Assembly (NCBI GenBank): GCA_036272815.1
Contig: DATAYA010000176.1
Coordinates: 1-20,382 of the forward strand
DNA: 20,382 bases
Source: DATAYA01 sp036272815
GTDB lineage: Bacteria > Pseudomonadota > Alphaproteobacteria > Acetobacterales > Acetobacteraceae
Direction of reading: 5' to 3'
The notes beneath the pieces were generated by a model that searched no databases, had not been told where the DNA came from, and saw nothing but the letters and a program-made list of their open reading frames with translations. Within the stretch, counting starts at the first letter, position 1, and each line of letters starts with the position of its first letter. The position numbers were made by a program, and so were the translations under genes. Below, piece by piece: positions 1 to 8,017 of this stretch.

Positions 1-554
1 CGTCGCCTGGCCGTCCTTGTAGCCGAAATACGACAGATACGCGTAGACGTAGTCCATCTTCGCGCACCACTGCCAGGTCTCGACCGAGCCGCCGCCCGGT
101 ATCCACACCGGCGGATGCGGCCGCTGGATCGGCCGCGGCCAGATGTTGACGTAGCGCTGCTGATTGAAGCGGCCGTTGAACGCGAAGGTATCGGACGCGG
201 TCCACGCCTTGACCACCAAATCGTGCGCCTCGAGATAACGCTCGCGCAGCAGGCTCGGGTTCTGGCCGTAGGCGTAGCAGGTATCCGTCGGCGTGCCGAC
301 CGGAAAGCCCGCGATCAGGCGGCCGCCCGAGATGCAGTCGATCATCGCAAGCTCTTCGGCCACCCGCGTCGGCGGACTGTAGAGCGCGATCGAATTGCCC
401 ATCACGCAGATCGCCGCATCGTGCGTCCGTCGCGCCAGCGCGGTCGCGATCAGGTTCGGTGATGGCATCAGGCGTAGCCGTTCGAATGGTGCTCGTTGAC
501 GCAGATGGCATCGCAGCCGCAATCGGCCGCGTATTCGAGCCACAGCAGCTTCAT
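1..554 (-). pseudogene. Broken LLM-class flavin-dependent monooxygenase (5'-truncated, frameshifted, runs off window)
   Basis: Luciferase-like (bacterial luciferase family) FMNH2-dependent monooxygenase remnant. Two frames on the minus strand read as one family sequence. The first starts at ATG 554 and contains the hallmark CVNEHH, then hits TGA at 470-468 after 28 codons. The next frame continues from 468 to the window edge with PSPNLIA, PTRVAEELAMID, SGGRL, FPVG, WPRPIQ, HPPVWIPGGGS and YLSYFGYK, all typical of this family. The reading would be continuous (NGYGLMPSPN) if one base were restored near 471. The N-terminus is also short: the family usually has about 50 further residues before the segment aligned here, and that space is occupied by the flavin reductase gene. 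The first ATG overlaps the reductase stop (ATGA), and the internal stop overlaps a new ATG (TGATG), so a coupled restart is conceivable. A sequencing error could explain the frameshift but not the missing N-terminus. Confidence 0.8.
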
Positions 555-1075
555 CGCCCGCCCCGTTCTCTCAGCAGAGCCGCGTCGTGCGGTCCGAGCG
601 CTGCCCAGGCGCCGTCGAAGTGCAGCAACGGCTTTGTCTCCGGATCTACACGGACCGCTTCCACGCGGCCCACCAGAAGGCTGTGCGTCGCCACCGGGAA
701 TTCATGAACCAGCCGGCACTCGAAGCTCACCTTCGCGTCAGCGAGGATCGGGCACCCGAGCACGCCCGGCGCCCAGCTTCCGGAACGGAAGCGATCCTCG
801 CCCTGCGACCCGTCGAAGCCGGCAAAACACTCGGCGAGCGCATGGGCGGCTGCGGTCAGCACGTTCACGCCGAAATTCCGGTTGCGCAGGATCAGCGGAA
901 AGGCGTGGGCCGCGTGGTTCACCGCGACCACGAGCTGCGGCGGCTCGGCCGTCAGCGACATGACCGCCGTCGCGGTCAGGCCGCCGCGCGCGCCCGGAGG
1001 TCCGGTGGTTATCAGGACCACGCCGGCGGGCAGGTGGCGCATCGCCTGCTTGAACATCTGCTCGTCGATCGGCAT
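551..1075 (-). CDS. Flavin reductase family protein (DIM6/NTAB-like)
   Basis: 174-residue flavin reductase-like protein of the split-barrel FMN-binding fold. Such proteins reduce FMN or FAD with NAD(P)H and hand the flavin to a separate monooxygenase. Visible family landmarks are RHLPAGVVLITT (residues 13-24), GGLTATAVMSLTAEPPQL (31-48), the NFGVNVL strand (67-73), HSLLVGRVEAV (131-141) and PLLHFDGAW near the C-terminus (149-157). Start ATG 1075 is preceded by AGGA about 7 bases upstream; an in-frame ATG at 1180 would add 35 low-complexity residues with no family match. The stop overlaps the start of the broken luciferase-like gene, the classic two-component arrangement. With that partner broken, this reductase may be orphaned or may serve an oxygenase elsewhere. 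Confidence 0.85.
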   Translation of the reverse strand: MPIDEQMFKQAMRHLPAGVVLITTGPPGARGGLTATAVMSLTAEPPQLVVAVNHAAHAFPLILRNRNFGVNVLTAAAHALAECFAGFDGSQGEDRFRSGSWAPGVLGCPILADAKVSFECRLVHEFPVATHSLLVGRVEAVRVDPETKPLLHFDGAWAALGPHDAALLRERGGR

Positions 1076-1239
1076 GGCGCGTCCTATCCTGCCCGGGTTG
1101 CGCGCCGGCGCAGCCTGACCCCGCGTGACCCAGCCCTGCGGGCCGATCCCATCGCTCCTGCGCTCCTCCGAACCGGCCACTATCGGAGCGCCCGTTCCGT
1201 CGCGTCAACCGCGCTCAGCGCGCGACCATCGCTTCTTGC

Positions 1240-1268
1240 TTGACCGGAGTGCCTGCGGTCAGGCAATC
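1240..1268 (+). promoter_or_regulatory. Candidate promoter/operator with inverted repeat TGCCTG-CGGT-CAGGCA
   Basis: This lies in the divergent gap between the flavin reductase start (1075) and the first importer ATPase (1361). TTGACC at 1240-1245 resembles a -35 box. A perfect 6-bp inverted repeat (1250-1255 and 1260-1265, loop CGGT) sits in the position of the spacer and weak -10 (GCAATC, 1263-1268). A repressor site overlapping the promoter is one reading. The -10 is poor, so this is a suggestion only. Confidence 0.3.
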
Positions 1269-1285
1269 GTCGGGCGCATGACGGC

Positions 1286-1304
1286 CCCGCGAAAGGGTCG
1301 CGGG
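1286..1304 (+). other. Hairpin in the leader of importer 1
   Basis: CCCGCGA (1286-1292) and TCGCGGG (1298-1304) form a perfect 7-bp stem with loop AAGGG. A purine-rich GGGGAGG-like stretch follows and a start-like ATG lies at 1323, which opens a 13-codon frame ending at TGA 1362-1364 that overlaps the chosen ATPase start. This may be a 5' leader structure. In such GC-rich DNA it could also be chance. Confidence 0.25.
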
Positions 1305-1360
1305 CGGGGAGGTTTGCGGGCCATGTGCCACCACGAGCGGCCGCCGCCCGAGTGCCGGGG

Positions 1361-2144
1361 ATGATCGAACCGGGCGGTGGTGCGACGCTGCTCGCGGTGC
1401 GCGACGTGGCCGTTCATTTCGGCGGCATCGTCGCCCTGGCCGGCGTTTCGTTCCACGTCTCGGGCTCCGAGATCTGCGGGCTGATCGGGCCGAACGGGTC
1501 CGGCAAGACGACGCTGTTCAACTGCATCAGCGGCATCTATCGCCCGACGCGCGGCGAGGTCGTGGTCGATGGCCATCGTGTCGCCGGCGAGAAGCGCTAC
1601 CGCATGGCCGATCTCGGCATCGGGCGCACCTTCCAGAATCTGGCCTTGTTCCGCAGCCTGACGGTCGCTGACAACATCCTTGTTGGCGCCCACCATCTCG
1701 GCCGGTCCGGGTTCATCGCCAATGCGCTGCGGCTTCGCTCGGCGGGCGTGGAGGAGGCGGCGGCGCAGGCGCGGCTCGGGCCGCTGCTCGCCCTGCTCGG
1801 GCTTGAGGCGGTCGCGGACCGGCGCGTCTCCGACCTGCCGTTCGGCACCGCCAAACGCGTCGAACTCGGCCGCGCACTGATCGGCCAGCCGCGGCTGCTC
1901 CTGCTCGACGAGCCGGCGGGCGGCCTCAACCACGGCGAGGTCGACGAACTCGCCGTACTGCTCGGCCGGATACGCGCGCATTTCTCGCTCAGCATCCTCC
2001 TCGTCGAGCATCACATGAGCCTGGTGATGCGCGTCTCCGACCACGTCGTCGCCCTCGAATTCGGCCGCAAGATCGCCGAGGGCTCGCCCGACGCGGTGCG
2101 CCGCAACCCCGAAGTGATCCGCGCCTATCTCGGGGAGGCCGAGC

Positions 2145-2161
<17 letters not shown>
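1361..2161 (+). CDS. Branched-chain amino acid-type ABC transporter ATP-binding protein (LivG family), importer 1
   Basis: 266-residue ATPase of a HAAT/Liv-type importer. It hydrolyses ATP on the cytoplasmic face to drive uptake through the downstream permease pair. Walker A GPNGSGKT (43-50), the GRTFQNLALF Q-loop region (88-97) typical of LivG, Walker B LLLLDEP (179-185) and H-loop VEHH (215-218) are present. The ABC signature is non-canonical: LPFGTAKRVE (159-168) instead of LSGGQ, a variant I recall from one LivG subgroup. ATG 1361 was chosen because it puts the usual short lead before the first strand; in-frame GTG codons at 1325 and 1352 are alternatives, and no strong ribosome site decides. 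It overlaps the next ATPase by 17 bases. The substrate cannot be read from the sequence. The 'LivG' label denotes family, not proven leucine transport. Confidence 0.9.
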
Positions 2162-2855
<694 letters not shown>

Positions 2856-2858
2856 GCG

Positions 2859-3740
2859 ATGGCGGGCCTGCTGCATCAGATCCTCTCCGGCCTCGCCAGC
2901 GGCGGCATCTATGCGAGCGTCGCCTTGGCACTGGTGATGATCTATCAGGCCACGCACCATGTGAACTTCGCGCAGGGCGAGATGGCGACGTTCTCGACCT
3001 TCATCGCGTTGGCGCTGATCCATGCCGGGCTGCCGTACTGGATCGCGTTCTTCGCCACCGTCGTCATCTCGTTCGCGATTGGCGTCGCCATCGAGCGGCT
3101 GCTGTTGCGGCCAATGGCGGATGCGCCGGTGCTGTCCTCGGTGGGCGTGTTCATCGGGTTGCTGCTTATCTTCAATGCGTGCAGCGGCTGGTTCTTCGGC
3201 TACACGATCAAGCGCTTCCCGAGCCCGTTCGAAGGCAGCGGTGGGCACGGCGGTTTCCTCGGCGGCTACGTCTCGCCGCACGAACTCGGCTCAACCGCGG
3301 TGACTCTGGTCATGTTGCTCGGTGTCTATCTCTTTTTCCGCCACACACGGCTCGGGCTTGCGATGCGCGCCGCCGCCTATAACCCGGTCTCCAGCCGCCT
3401 CGTCGGCATCCGGGTCGGCTGGATGCTGGCCCTCGGCTGGGGGCTGGCAGCCGCGATCGGCGCCGTTGCCGGGATGATGATCGCGCCCATCGTGTTCCTC
3501 GATCCCAACATGATGGGCGGCATTCTGCTCTATGCGTTTGCGGCCGCGTTGCTGGGTGGCATCGCTAATCCGCTCGGCGCCGTGATCGGCGGCTTTGCCG
3601 TCGGCATCATCGAGAATGTCGGCGGCGCGTATATCGTAGGGCCGGAGCTGAAGCTCACGCTGGCGCTGGCGGTGATCGCAGCGGTGCTGGTGATCAAGCC
3701 CTCCGGCCTGCTCGGCCGCACCGTGGTCGGCCGCGTATGA
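2859..3740 (+). CDS. Branched-chain amino acid-type ABC transporter permease (LivH family), importer 1
   Basis: 293-residue inner-membrane permease. The N-terminus LLHQILSGLASGGIYASVALALVMIYQ and the HVNFAQGEMATFSTF segment are the LivH signature (the usual form is NFAHGE). About eight hydrophobic segments follow, with the cytoplasmic coupling region GLAMRAAAYNP near the middle and a GGIANPLGAVIGGFAVGIIE block near the C-terminus, both conserved in the family. It should form the channel with the next gene product. The stop overlaps the next ATG (ATGA), so both permeases are likely made in matched amounts. Confidence 0.92.
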   Translation: MAGLLHQILSGLASGGIYASVALALVMIYQATHHVNFAQGEMATFSTFIALALIHAGLPYWIAFFATVVISFAIGVAIERLLLRPMADAPVLSSVGVFIGLLLIFNACSGWFFGYTIKRFPSPFEGSGGHGGFLGGYVSPHELGSTAVTLVMLLGVYLFFRHTRLGLAMRAAAYNPVSSRLVGIRVGWMLALGWGLAAAIGAVAGMMIAPIVFLDPNMMGGILLYAFAAALLGGIANPLGAVIGGFAVGIIENVGGAYIVGPELKLTLALAVIAAVLVIKPSGLLGRTVVGRV

Positions 3741-4774
3741 GGCGCGCGCTGCTTCCCCTGCTTGGCGCCCTCGTGCTGCTCGCACCGGTGGCGTTCGCCA
3801 GCGACTATCATCTGTTTCAGCTCACGCTCGCGGTCGCTTACGCCATCGCAATCCTCGGGCTCAATCTGGTCTCCGGCTACAATGGGCAGGTCTCGCTCGG
3901 ACACGGCGCGTTCTATGCGATCGGCGCCTATCTCTCGGCAGTCCTGATGAATAATTACGGCGTGCCCTACTGGGCGACGATCCCGGTCTCGGCGCTGGTC
4001 TGCGCAGCTTTCGGCTTTGCGGTCGGACTGCCGGCGCTGCGGCTCGGCGGACTCTATCTCGCACTGGTGACGTTCGCGCTCGCGGTCGCGGTGCCGCAGG
4101 TGCTGAAGGTCAACGCGCTCGGCCCATGGACCGGCGGCGCACAGGGCATCGTGCTCGACAAGCCGGACGCGCCGTTCGGCCTGCCGATCTCGTCGGACCA
4201 GTGGCTCTATCTCTTCTCGCTCGCGATCGCGGCCGTGCTGTTCCTGCTCGCGCGCAACCTCGTGCGCGGACGGATCGGGCGCGCAATGATGGCGGTGCGC
4301 GACCATGCGCTCGCGGCCGAGGCGATGGGCGTGCCGATTGCCATGCTGAAGACGCGCACCTTCGCGATCAGCGCCATGTACACCGGCATCGCCGGCGCGA
4401 TCGGAGCGATCGCAGTCGCCTTCGTCGCCCCCGACAGCTTCGACGTCTTCCTCTCGATCTACCTGTTCGCGGGCCTCGTCGTGGGCGGCGTCGGCTCGCT
4501 GCTGGGGCCGGTGTTCGGGGCGCTGTTCGTCCAGTTCATCCCCAACCTCGCGCAATCCGTCAGCAAGTCGGCACCGGGTGCTGTCTACGGCGTGATCCTG
4601 ATCGCATTCCTCTATTTCATGCCCGACGGCGTGGCTGGCGCGCTGCATCGGGGCGTGGCAGCGTGGACGCAACGACGGGCGGCTTCGCTGCCTGATGAAG
4701 AGACGCGCGGCGCGCTGGCCGCCGACGCGCCGATACCCACGCCCAGCGAGGGAGGAAAGGCTCGTGTTGGATAG
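3737..4774 (+). CDS. Branched-chain amino acid-type ABC transporter permease (LivM family), importer 1
   Basis: 345-residue second permease. LivM hallmarks are AIAILGLNLVSGYNGQVSLGHGAFYAIGAY in the first third and GRAMMAVRDHALAAEAMGV, the cytoplasmic loop that contacts the ATPase, in the middle. A conserved GGVGSLLGPVFGA segment and a final transmembrane stretch follow. The last 40 or so residues are a hydrophilic tail rich in A, R and P that lies beyond the usual core. The start overlaps the LivH-type stop (ATGA), and the last 11 bases overlap the chosen start of the binding-protein gene. Confidence 0.92.
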   Translation: MRRALLPLLGALVLLAPVAFASDYHLFQLTLAVAYAIAILGLNLVSGYNGQVSLGHGAFYAIGAYLSAVLMNNYGVPYWATIPVSALVCAAFGFAVGLPALRLGGLYLALVTFALAVAVPQVLKVNALGPWTGGAQGIVLDKPDAPFGLPISSDQWLYLFSLAIAAVLFLLARNLVRGRIGRAMMAVRDHALAAEAMGVPIAMLKTRTFAISAMYTGIAGAIGAIAVAFVAPDSFDVFLSIYLFAGLVVGGVGSLLGPVFGALFVQFIPNLAQSVSKSAPGAVYGVILIAFLYFMPDGVAGALHRGVAAWTQRRAASLPDEETRGALAADAPIPTPSEGGKARVG

Positions 4775-5969
4775 GAGAACCCTGCTCCAGGGAACGCTGC
4801 TGGCGGCGGCGCTGCCCTCGCCCGCGGCGCTGGCTGCCGCAATGCCGGGCGTGACCAAGCGCACCATCAAGATCGGCAACACCATCCCCTATAGCGGCCC
4901 CGGCTCCGCCTATGGCGCGATCGGCCGAGCGGATATTGCGTACTTCAAGATGGTCAACGAAAAGGGCGGCATCGGTGGTGGCCGCAAGATCGACTTCATC
5001 TCCGTCGATGACGGCTACAGCCCGCCGCGTACCGTCGAGGAGACGCGCAAGCTGGTCGAGGCCGACGGCGTCAGTTTCATCTTCAACGGCCTTGGCACCC
5101 CGACCCAGAGCGCCGTCCGGAAATACATGAACGCGCGCAGAGTGCCGCAGCTTTTCGTCTCCACCGGCGCCGACAAATGGGGCGACCCGAAGCACTTCCC
5201 TTGGACCATGGGTTGGCAGCCGAGCTACCGCACCGAGGCCCAGATCTACGCGAAATATATCCTGCAGGCGAAGCCGGAGGCGAAGATCGGCGTCCTGTAC
5301 CAAAACGACGATTTCGGGAAGGACTACGTGACCGGGCTCAAGGAAGGGCTCGGCGGCAAGAAGACGATGATCGTCAAGGAAGTGTCCTACGAGACCACCG
5401 ATCCGACCATCGACAGCCAGGCGGTCAGCCTGCAATCCGCCGGCTGCGACACCGTGCTGACCGCCGCCATTCCCAAGTTCGCCGCACAGATGATCCGCAA
5501 GATGGCGGACATGAACTATAAGCCGCTGCACATCATGAGCAACGTCTCGATTTCGGTCGGTTCGGTGATCCAGCCGGCCGGACCGCAGAACGCGATCGGC
5601 ATGATCAGCGCCGCCTATCTGAAGGACAACACAGACCCGCAGTGGAAAAGCGACCCTGGCATGAACCAGTGGCGCGCGTTCATGACGAAATACATGCCGG
5701 GCGCCGACATCAACGAGGCCAACCACGTCTACGGTTTCGGCGTCAGCATGACGATGGAGCACGTCCTGCGGCAGTGCGGAACCGACCTCTCGCGCGCCAA
5801 CATTATGAAGCAGGCGGCGAGCATCGACGCGCTGGACTTGCCGGTGCTGCTGCCGGGGATCAAGGTGGCGACCAGCGCCACCAACTTCCACCCGATCAGG
5901 TCGATGCAGCTCGAACACTGGACCGGCAGCGCGTGGCAACTCTTCGGCACCGTGATCTCCGGCGCCTGA
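4764..5969 (+). CDS. ABC transporter periplasmic substrate-binding protein (Peripla_BP_6), importer 1, Tat-like signal
   Basis: 401-residue solute-binding protein that delivers the ligand to importer 1. The N-terminus has a twin-arginine-like motif, DRRTLLQG (residues 3-10), then a short hydrophobic core and a likely cleavage site around AAA-MPG, so Tat export is plausible. The mature part begins IKIGNTIPYSGPGSAYG, typical of Peripla_BP_6 proteins, followed by FKMVNEKGGIGG and the inter-lobe segment IGVLYQNDDFGKDY. GTG 4764 was chosen because GGAGG (4751-4755) lies 8 bases upstream; an in-frame ATG at 4695 would bury the signal behind 23 arginine-rich residues. Placement at the end of the transporter set and just before catabolic genes suggests the ligand is the substrate of those enzymes. 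The ligand itself is unknown. Confidence 0.9.
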   Translation: MLDRRTLLQGTLLAAALPSPAALAAAMPGVTKRTIKIGNTIPYSGPGSAYGAIGRADIAYFKMVNEKGGIGGGRKIDFISVDDGYSPPRTVEETRKLVEADGVSFIFNGLGTPTQSAVRKYMNARRVPQLFVSTGADKWGDPKHFPWTMGWQPSYRTEAQIYAKYILQAKPEAKIGVLYQNDDFGKDYVTGLKEGLGGKKTMIVKEVSYETTDPTIDSQAVSLQSAGCDTVLTAAIPKFAAQMIRKMADMNYKPLHIMSNVSISVGSVIQPAGPQNAIGMISAAYLKDNTDPQWKSDPGMNQWRAFMTKYMPGADINEANHVYGFGVSMTMEHVLRQCGTDLSRANIMKQAASIDALDLPVLLPGIKVATSATNFHPIRSMQLEHWTGSAWQLFGTVISGA

Positions 5970-5981
5970 AAATTACCTGGG

Positions 5982-5999
5982 GCCGCGCGCGGCAGGAGG
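5982..5999 (+). promoter_or_regulatory. Palindrome abutting a strong Shine-Dalgarno that decides a TTG start
   Basis: The 12-base palindrome GCCGCGCGCGGC (5982-5993) is followed directly by AGGAGG (5994-5999), and 6 bases later TTG (6006) opens the acyl-CoA dehydrogenase. The ribosome site makes the TTG start convincing. The palindrome could fold against the ribosome site or be chance in GC-rich DNA. Confidence 0.5.
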
Positions 6000-6005
6000 C
6001 ATCGC

Positions 6006-7235
6006 TTGGATTTCGCTTATACCGACAAGGTCGAGGCGCTGCGCCGCCGGGTGCAGGACTTCATGGATCGCCACGTTCTGCCGAACGAGGCGACCTATCG
6101 CGACCAGCAGGCAGCGATGGCCGACCGCTGGCAGCCTGTGCCGATCGTCGAGGAGCTGAAGCCGCAGGCGCGGGAGGAGGGGCTCTGGAATCTCTTTCTC
6201 CCGCACTCGGCGCGCGGCCCCGGACTGACCAACCTCGAATACGCCCCGCTCGCCGAGATCATGGGCCGCGTCGCCTGGGCGTCGGAGGTGTTCAACTGCT
6301 CCGCACCCGACACCGGCAACATGGAGACGCTCGACCGCTACGGCACCGAGGCACAGAAACGCACCTGGCTGGAACCGCTGCTGGCCGGTGAGACACGCAG
6401 CGCGTTCTGCATGACCGAGCCCGACGTCGCATCATCGGACGCGACCAACATCCGAGCCCGCATCGAGCGGCGCGGCGGCGAGTATGTCATCAATGGCCGC
6501 AAATGGTGGTCTTCCGGTGCCGGAGACCCACGCTGCCGGCTGCTGATCGTGATGGGCAAGACCGACCCCGACACGCAGGACCGGTATCGCCAGCAATCGA
6601 TGGTGCTGGTGCCGCGGGACACGCAAGGCGTCACGGTGAAGCGGATGCTGCCGGTGTTCGGCTTCGACGACGCACCGCACGGGCACGGCGAGATCGTGTT
6701 CGATGACGTACACGTGCCGGTGGAGAACATCCTCCTCGGCGAGGGGCGCGGCTTCGAGATCGCGCAGGGCAGGCTTGGTCCCGGCCGCATCCATCACTGC
6801 ATGCGCGCGATCGGCCTGGCCGAGCGGGCGCTGGAGATGACCTGTCGCCGCGCGCTCGAACGGGCACCGTTCGGCCGCCCGCTCGCCGAGCAGGGCGTGA
6901 TCCTCGACCGCATCGCGCAGAGCCGCATCATGATCGACCAGGCGCGACTGCTGGTGCTGCACGCGGCTTGGCGGATGGACCGGGTCGGCAACAAGGAGGC
7001 GCGGCGCGAGATCGGGGAGATCAAGGTGGCAGCCCCCGAGATGGCGTGCCAGGTGATAGACTGGGCGATTCAGGCGCATGGCGCGGGCGGTGTATCGGAT
7101 GATTTCGGTCTGGCGGCGATGTACAAGCATGCGCGCACGCTGCGCATCGTCGACGGACCGGACGAGGTCCATCGATTCCAGCTCGGCCGCATGGAGGTCA
7201 ACCGCCACCGCCAGCAACGGCCGGCTGGCGAATGA
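6006..7235 (+). CDS. Acyl-CoA dehydrogenase, ACAD10/ACAD11-like
   Basis: 409-residue FAD-dependent acyl-CoA dehydrogenase. The helical N-terminal domain covers about 1-130, the beta domain 131-240 with CMTEPDVASSDATNI (135-149) and VINGRKWWSSGAG (161-173), and the C-terminal helical domain 245-400 with LGEGRGFEIAQGRLGPGRIHH (244-264), RALERAPFGRPL (282-293) and DGPDEVH (383-389), the usual position of the catalytic base in this branch. NCSAPDTGNME (97-107) and the two central motifs closely match human ACAD10/ACAD11 as I recall them, rather than generic short- or medium-chain enzymes. In that subfamily the ACAD domain acts on 4-phosphohydroxyacyl-CoA made by a linked kinase domain; here the kinase is a separate gene two positions downstream. 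Start is TTG with a strong AGGAGG. The stop overlaps the SDR start (ATGA). Confidence 0.93.
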   Translation: MDFAYTDKVEALRRRVQDFMDRHVLPNEATYRDQQAAMADRWQPVPIVEELKPQAREEGLWNLFLPHSARGPGLTNLEYAPLAEIMGRVAWASEVFNCSAPDTGNMETLDRYGTEAQKRTWLEPLLAGETRSAFCMTEPDVASSDATNIRARIERRGGEYVINGRKWWSSGAGDPRCRLLIVMGKTDPDTQDRYRQQSMVLVPRDTQGVTVKRMLPVFGFDDAPHGHGEIVFDDVHVPVENILLGEGRGFEIAQGRLGPGRIHHCMRAIGLAERALEMTCRRALERAPFGRPLAEQGVILDRIAQSRIMIDQARLLVLHAAWRMDRVGNKEARREIGEIKVAAPEMACQVIDWAIQAHGAGGVSDDFGLAAMYKHARTLRIVDGPDEVHRFQLGRMEVNRHRQQRPAGE

Positions 7236-8017
7236 GCAAGCTGTTCGACCTCGCCGGCAAGGTTGCGATCGTCACCGGGTCGTCGAAGGGTATCGGCCGC
7301 GCGATTGCCGAGCGGCTCGCGGAGCAAGGTGCGAAGGTCGTCGTGTCCAGCCGGAAAGCTGCCGCCTGCGAGGAAGTGGCCGCCGGCATCTGCGACCGCG
7401 GCGGCGAGGCGATCGTCATACCCTGCCATATCGCCCGCAAGCAGGAGTTGCAGCACCTCGCCGACGCGACCGTTGCGCGCTGGGGCGGCATCGACATCCT
7501 GGTGTGCAATGCGGCAATCAACCCGCATTTCGGCCCGTCGGACACCGTCTCCGACGACGCCTATGACCGGACGATGGCGAGCAACGTCCGCAGCAACTTC
7601 TGGCTTTGCAACATGGTGCTGCCGGGGATGGCGGCGCGGGGTGGCGGCGCGGTGATCGTCATCTCCTCCATCTCCGGCCTGCGCGGCTCGGCGAGCCTCG
7701 GCATCTATGCGCTCTCGAAGGCCGCCGACATGCAACTCGTGCGCAATCTCGCTGTCGAGTGGGGGATGCGCGGCATCCGTGCCAACTGCATCGCACCCGG
7801 CCTCGTGCGCACCGATTTCGCCCGCGCGCTATGGGAGGATCCGAAACTCCTCGCCCGCCGCGAGCGCGAAACGCCGCTCGGCCGCATTGGCGAGCCGGAC
7901 GAGATTGCGGGCGCCGCCGTTTTCCTCGCCTCTCCTGCGGCCAGCTTCGTGACCGGGCAGACGCTGGTGATCGACGGCGGCGTCACCACCGGCAGCCCGC
8001 CGCTGGCGGACCAGTGA
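7232..8017 (+). CDS. Short-chain dehydrogenase/reductase (classical SDR, DHRS4-like)
   Basis: 261-residue NAD(P)-dependent oxidoreductase with a Rossmann fold. The cofactor motif TGSSKGIG (15-22), the NAA motif (93-95) in place of NNAG, serines at 145-148, and the catalytic YALSK (Y159, K163) are intact. The tail has the usual IAPGLVRTDF and GEPDEIAGAAVFLAS segments and ends with VIDGG. Sequence style resembles DHRS4-type and related bacterial SDRs often found beside ACAD10/11-like enzymes. In context it probably oxidises the 3-hydroxyacyl-CoA (or a hydroxyl of the imported compound) after the ACAD step, as LvaD does in levulinate catabolism; that role is inference. It is coupled to both neighbours by ATGA and GTGA overlaps. 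Confidence 0.92.
   Translation: MSKLFDLAGKVAIVTGSSKGIGRAIAERLAEQGAKVVVSSRKAAACEEVAAGICDRGGEAIVIPCHIARKQELQHLADATVARWGGIDILVCNAAINPHFGPSDTVSDDAYDRTMASNVRSNFWLCNMVLPGMAARGGGAVIVISSISGLRGSASLGIYALSKAADMQLVRNLAVEWGMRGIRANCIAPGLVRTDFARALWEDPKLLARRERETPLGRIGEPDEIAGAAVFLASPAASFVTGQTLVIDGGVTTGSPPLADQ

Noticed and set aside
1076..1180. N-terminal extension of the flavin reductase to ATG 1180
   Set aside because: The extra residues lack family similarity, and ATG 1075 has a well-placed AGGA ribosome site.
7606..8013. Open frame upstream of and continuous with the kinase gene, which would give a 485-residue protein
   Set aside because: This part lies inside the SDR gene in another frame, is arginine-rich with no family match, and the kinase fold begins after GTG 8014, which overlaps the SDR stop.
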